Notes under the pieces: model-generated
The model's database searches: none
The model's input: only the letters and a program-made list of their open reading frames with translations
Told to the model about the DNA's origin: nothing
DNA from: Bacteroidales bacterium
Lineage (GTDB): Bacteria; Bacteroidota; Bacteroidia; Bacteroidales; Dysgonomonadaceae
Length of the DNA: 7,206 nt
Direction of reading: 5' to 3'
NCBI GenBank assembly: GCA_012728155.1
Contig: JAAYFR010000210.1
Span: 1-7,206, forward strand
Shown here: positions 6,598-7,206 of the stretch, one piece after another
How the letters are laid out: each line of letters starts with the position of its first letter
Numbering within the stretch: the first letter of the stretch is position 1
Translations under genes and position numbers: made by a program

Positions 6598-6672
6598 GGG
6601 CGTTTAGCTCAGCTGGTTCAGAGCATATGCCTTACAAGCAGAGGGTCGGCGGTTCGAATCCGTCAACGCCCA
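6598..6672 (+). tRNA. tRNA-Val, anticodon TAC
   Basis: The full cloverleaf can be drawn by eye. Acceptor GGGCGTT (6598-6604) pairs with AACGCCC (6665-6671); D-stem GCTC/GAGC (6607-6610, 6621-6624); anticodon loop CTTACAA (6631-6637) with TAC at 6633-6635; variable GGGTC; T-arm GGCGG-TTCGAAT-CCGTC (6648-6664); discriminator A at 6672. CCA is not encoded (CAA follows), so the CCA end would be added enzymatically. The anticodon stem TATGC (6626-6630) over GCAGA (6638-6642) has an A-G mismatch at 28-42; a C at that place would restore full pairing. It is transcribed from the 6467-6497 promoter and closed by the terminator at 6674-6704. Confidence 0.93.
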
Positions 6673-6673
6673 C

Positions 6674-6704
6674 AAAGGTTGTCGAAAAATCGGCAACCTT
6701 TTTT
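6674..6704 (+). terminator. Intrinsic terminator of the tRNA-Val transcript
   Basis: The stem 6674-6684 pairs with 6691-6701 (AAAGGTTG with CAACCTTT, then T-G, C-G and G-C) around a 6-base loop, followed by a run of six T (6699-6704). It begins two bases after the tRNA discriminator base. The GIY-YIG start codon follows only four bases after the T-run. Confidence 0.88.
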
Positions 6705-6707
6705 GTT

Positions 6708-6929
6708 ATGTACAAGTTTTATATCCTATACTCTGAAAAATTAGATAGATATTACATTGGCTCAACCGGAGATGAAATCAGTGAGCGATTGAGAAGGCAT
6801 AATTCACATCACAAAGGTTTTACCGGTCGGGCAAGTGACTGGGTCATTGTATATACGGAAAACTTTGAAACAAAAGTATTAGCCGGACAACGGGAAAGAG
6901 TTGTAAAAAATGAAAAAGCCGTAGATTAG
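6708..6929 (+). CDS. Small GIY-YIG nuclease-domain protein, shortened by a stop after an A5 run
   Basis: This is a 73-residue single-domain protein of the GIY-YIG superfamily (UvrC/intron-endonuclease fold, metal-dependent DNA cleavage). Visible: the GIY-like strand YIL at 5-7, YIG at 16-18, the conserved arginine in ERLRRH (R27), a HNSHHKGFTGRASDW segment at 31-45, and the probable catalytic glutamate E63 in QRERVVK. Relatives normally continue as K-S-R-x-x-I-E-x-L-I after this point. Here the frame gives KNEKAVD and stops. One base backwards at the A5 run 6913-6917 restores K-S-R-R-L-V-E-K-L-I (see the 6917-7060 entry). No Shine-Dalgarno exists, since the start lies four bases after a terminator T-run. 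The frame is open upstream through the tRNA to 6468, but that is not credible coding. The catalytic core is complete; whether it is expressed or active is unknown. Confidence 0.75.
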   Translation: MYKFYILYSEKLDRYYIGSTGDEISERLRRHNSHHKGFTGRASDWVIVYTENFETKVLAGQRERVVKNEKAVD

Positions 6930-7060
6930 TCGAGAAGCTCATAAAAGGGGAATTAATCTCTGCTGGTTCAGAGCATTCCGAAACTCTGATGGGCGACGGT
7001 TCAAATCGGTCAACGCCCACAAGAAGTTGTCAAAAGAAGTCGAGCAAGATTCTAAAATAA
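6917..7060 (+). pseudogene. Out-of-frame C-terminal extension of the GIY-YIG protein, running through tRNA-derived DNA
   Basis: Read from 6917 (one base back from the frame of the 6708 gene), the sequence encodes 47 residues with no stop until TAA at 7058-7060. It begins SRRLVEKLIKGELIS, the family's expected C-terminal helix, then continues AGSEHSETLMGDGSNRSTPT, which is the tRNA-like copy read as codons. The intact tRNA in the same phase reads AGSEHMPYKQRVGGSNPSTPT, so the tail is recognisably tRNA-derived and has lost exactly three bases, keeping the frame. A slip from AAA (6915-6917) to AAA (6914-6916), or one extra A in the run, would give a 117-residue protein. Alternatives are a real inactivating deletion or a homopolymer sequencing error. 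Confidence 0.65.
6947..7020 (+). pseudogene. Degenerate tRNA-Val copy downstream of the GIY-YIG gene
   Basis: GCTGGTTCAGAGCAT (6962-6976) matches the D-arm region of the intact gene exactly. 6996-7022 matches its T-arm, acceptor 3' strand and following ACAA at 24 of 27 bases. The acceptor 5' strand (GGGGAAT) no longer pairs with AACGCCC, the anticodon stem is gone and the T-stem has a G-G mismatch, so it cannot be a working tRNA. The likeness continues past the tRNA into the terminator region (GTTGTC, then TCG-GCAA), where the right arm has decayed. It therefore descends from a whole tRNA-plus-terminator unit. Confidence 0.85.
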
Positions 7061-7071
7061 TACGCTTTTAT

Positions 7072-7103
7072 TCTGCATACAAAACAAGAATACACTATTT
7101 TTG
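7072..7103 (+). promoter_or_regulatory. Predicted promoter reading out of the window
   Basis: TATTTTTG at 7096-7103 matches TAnnTTTG exactly. TCTG at 7072-7075 is one base off TTTG, with a 20-bp spacer. Transcription would start near 7109 and read rightwards to a gene beyond 7206. No coding region is visible in 7061-7206. Confidence 0.5.
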
Positions 7104-7111
7104 TACTGTTA

Positions 7112-7140
7112 GTAGAATAAAAATAGGAAGATTATTCTAC
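7112..7140. repeat. 9-bp perfect inverted repeat at the expected transcript start
   Basis: GTAGAATAA (7112-7120) and TTATTCTAC (7132-7140) are exact reverse complements with an 11-base spacer. The left arm begins about where the 7072-7103 promoter would initiate, so it could be an operator or a 5'-terminal RNA hairpin. No T-run follows, so it is not a terminator. Confidence 0.6.
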
Positions 7141-7206
7141 ATTCCCGATTATTATATGGCTATTTAAGTGTGTTACAATCTTGATAATAGTGACGGAACG
7201 TTCGAC

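Noticed and set aside
6468..6707. In-frame upstream extension of the GIY-YIG gene through the tRNA locus
   Set aside because: It would overlap the promoter, the tRNA fragment, the intact tRNA and the terminator. The GIY-YIG fold starts at the ATG at 6708.

Overview
The window looks like Bacteroidota chromosome, probably order Bacteroidales. Three things suggest this. The promoters fit the Bacteroidetes pattern TTTG-N19-21-TAnnTTTG rather than the E. coli -35/-10 pattern. Shine-Dalgarno sequences are mostly weak or absent. The protein variants (EF4, AsnRS, a low-complexity RsuA/RluB-type pseudouridine synthase, E. coli-type PurB, a small tRNA-linked GIY-YIG protein) match that group. A narrower family such as Dysgonomonadaceae would be a guess.

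Layout: positions 1-214 are intergenic with a long imperfect hairpin and no supported gene. Positions 215-6251 hold four intact housekeeping genes, all on the minus strand and transcribed in the order purB (adenylosuccinate lyase), rluB-like pseudouridine synthase, asnS (asparaginyl-tRNA synthetase), lepA (EF4). asnS and lepA are two bases apart and probably translationally coupled; the other gaps are 122-186 bp. Apart from purB (AMP synthesis), all act on rRNA/ribosome function or tRNA charging. Positions 6252-6515 are a divergent control region, with a purB promoter pointing left and a textbook promoter pointing right into a tRNA locus.

Positions 6516-7060 are the unusual part. They hold a tRNA-Val-like 5' half lacking a T-arm and 3' acceptor strand, then a complete tRNA-Val(TAC) with an A-G mismatch in its anticodon stem, then a strong intrinsic terminator. 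A small GIY-YIG nuclease gene begins four bases after the terminator T-tract, and a decayed third tRNA-Val copy follows it. The nuclease frame stops early at 6929. A one-base backward shift at an A5 run restores the expected family C-terminus (K-S-R-R then a VEKLI-like helix) and continues through the decayed tRNA copy, reading tRNA-derived DNA as protein until 7060. The locus therefore looks like a nuclease gene embedded between duplicated tRNA-Val units, with its tail made from tRNA sequence. Positions 7061-7206 hold a promoter pointing out of the window and a 9-bp perfect inverted repeat at its expected transcript start.
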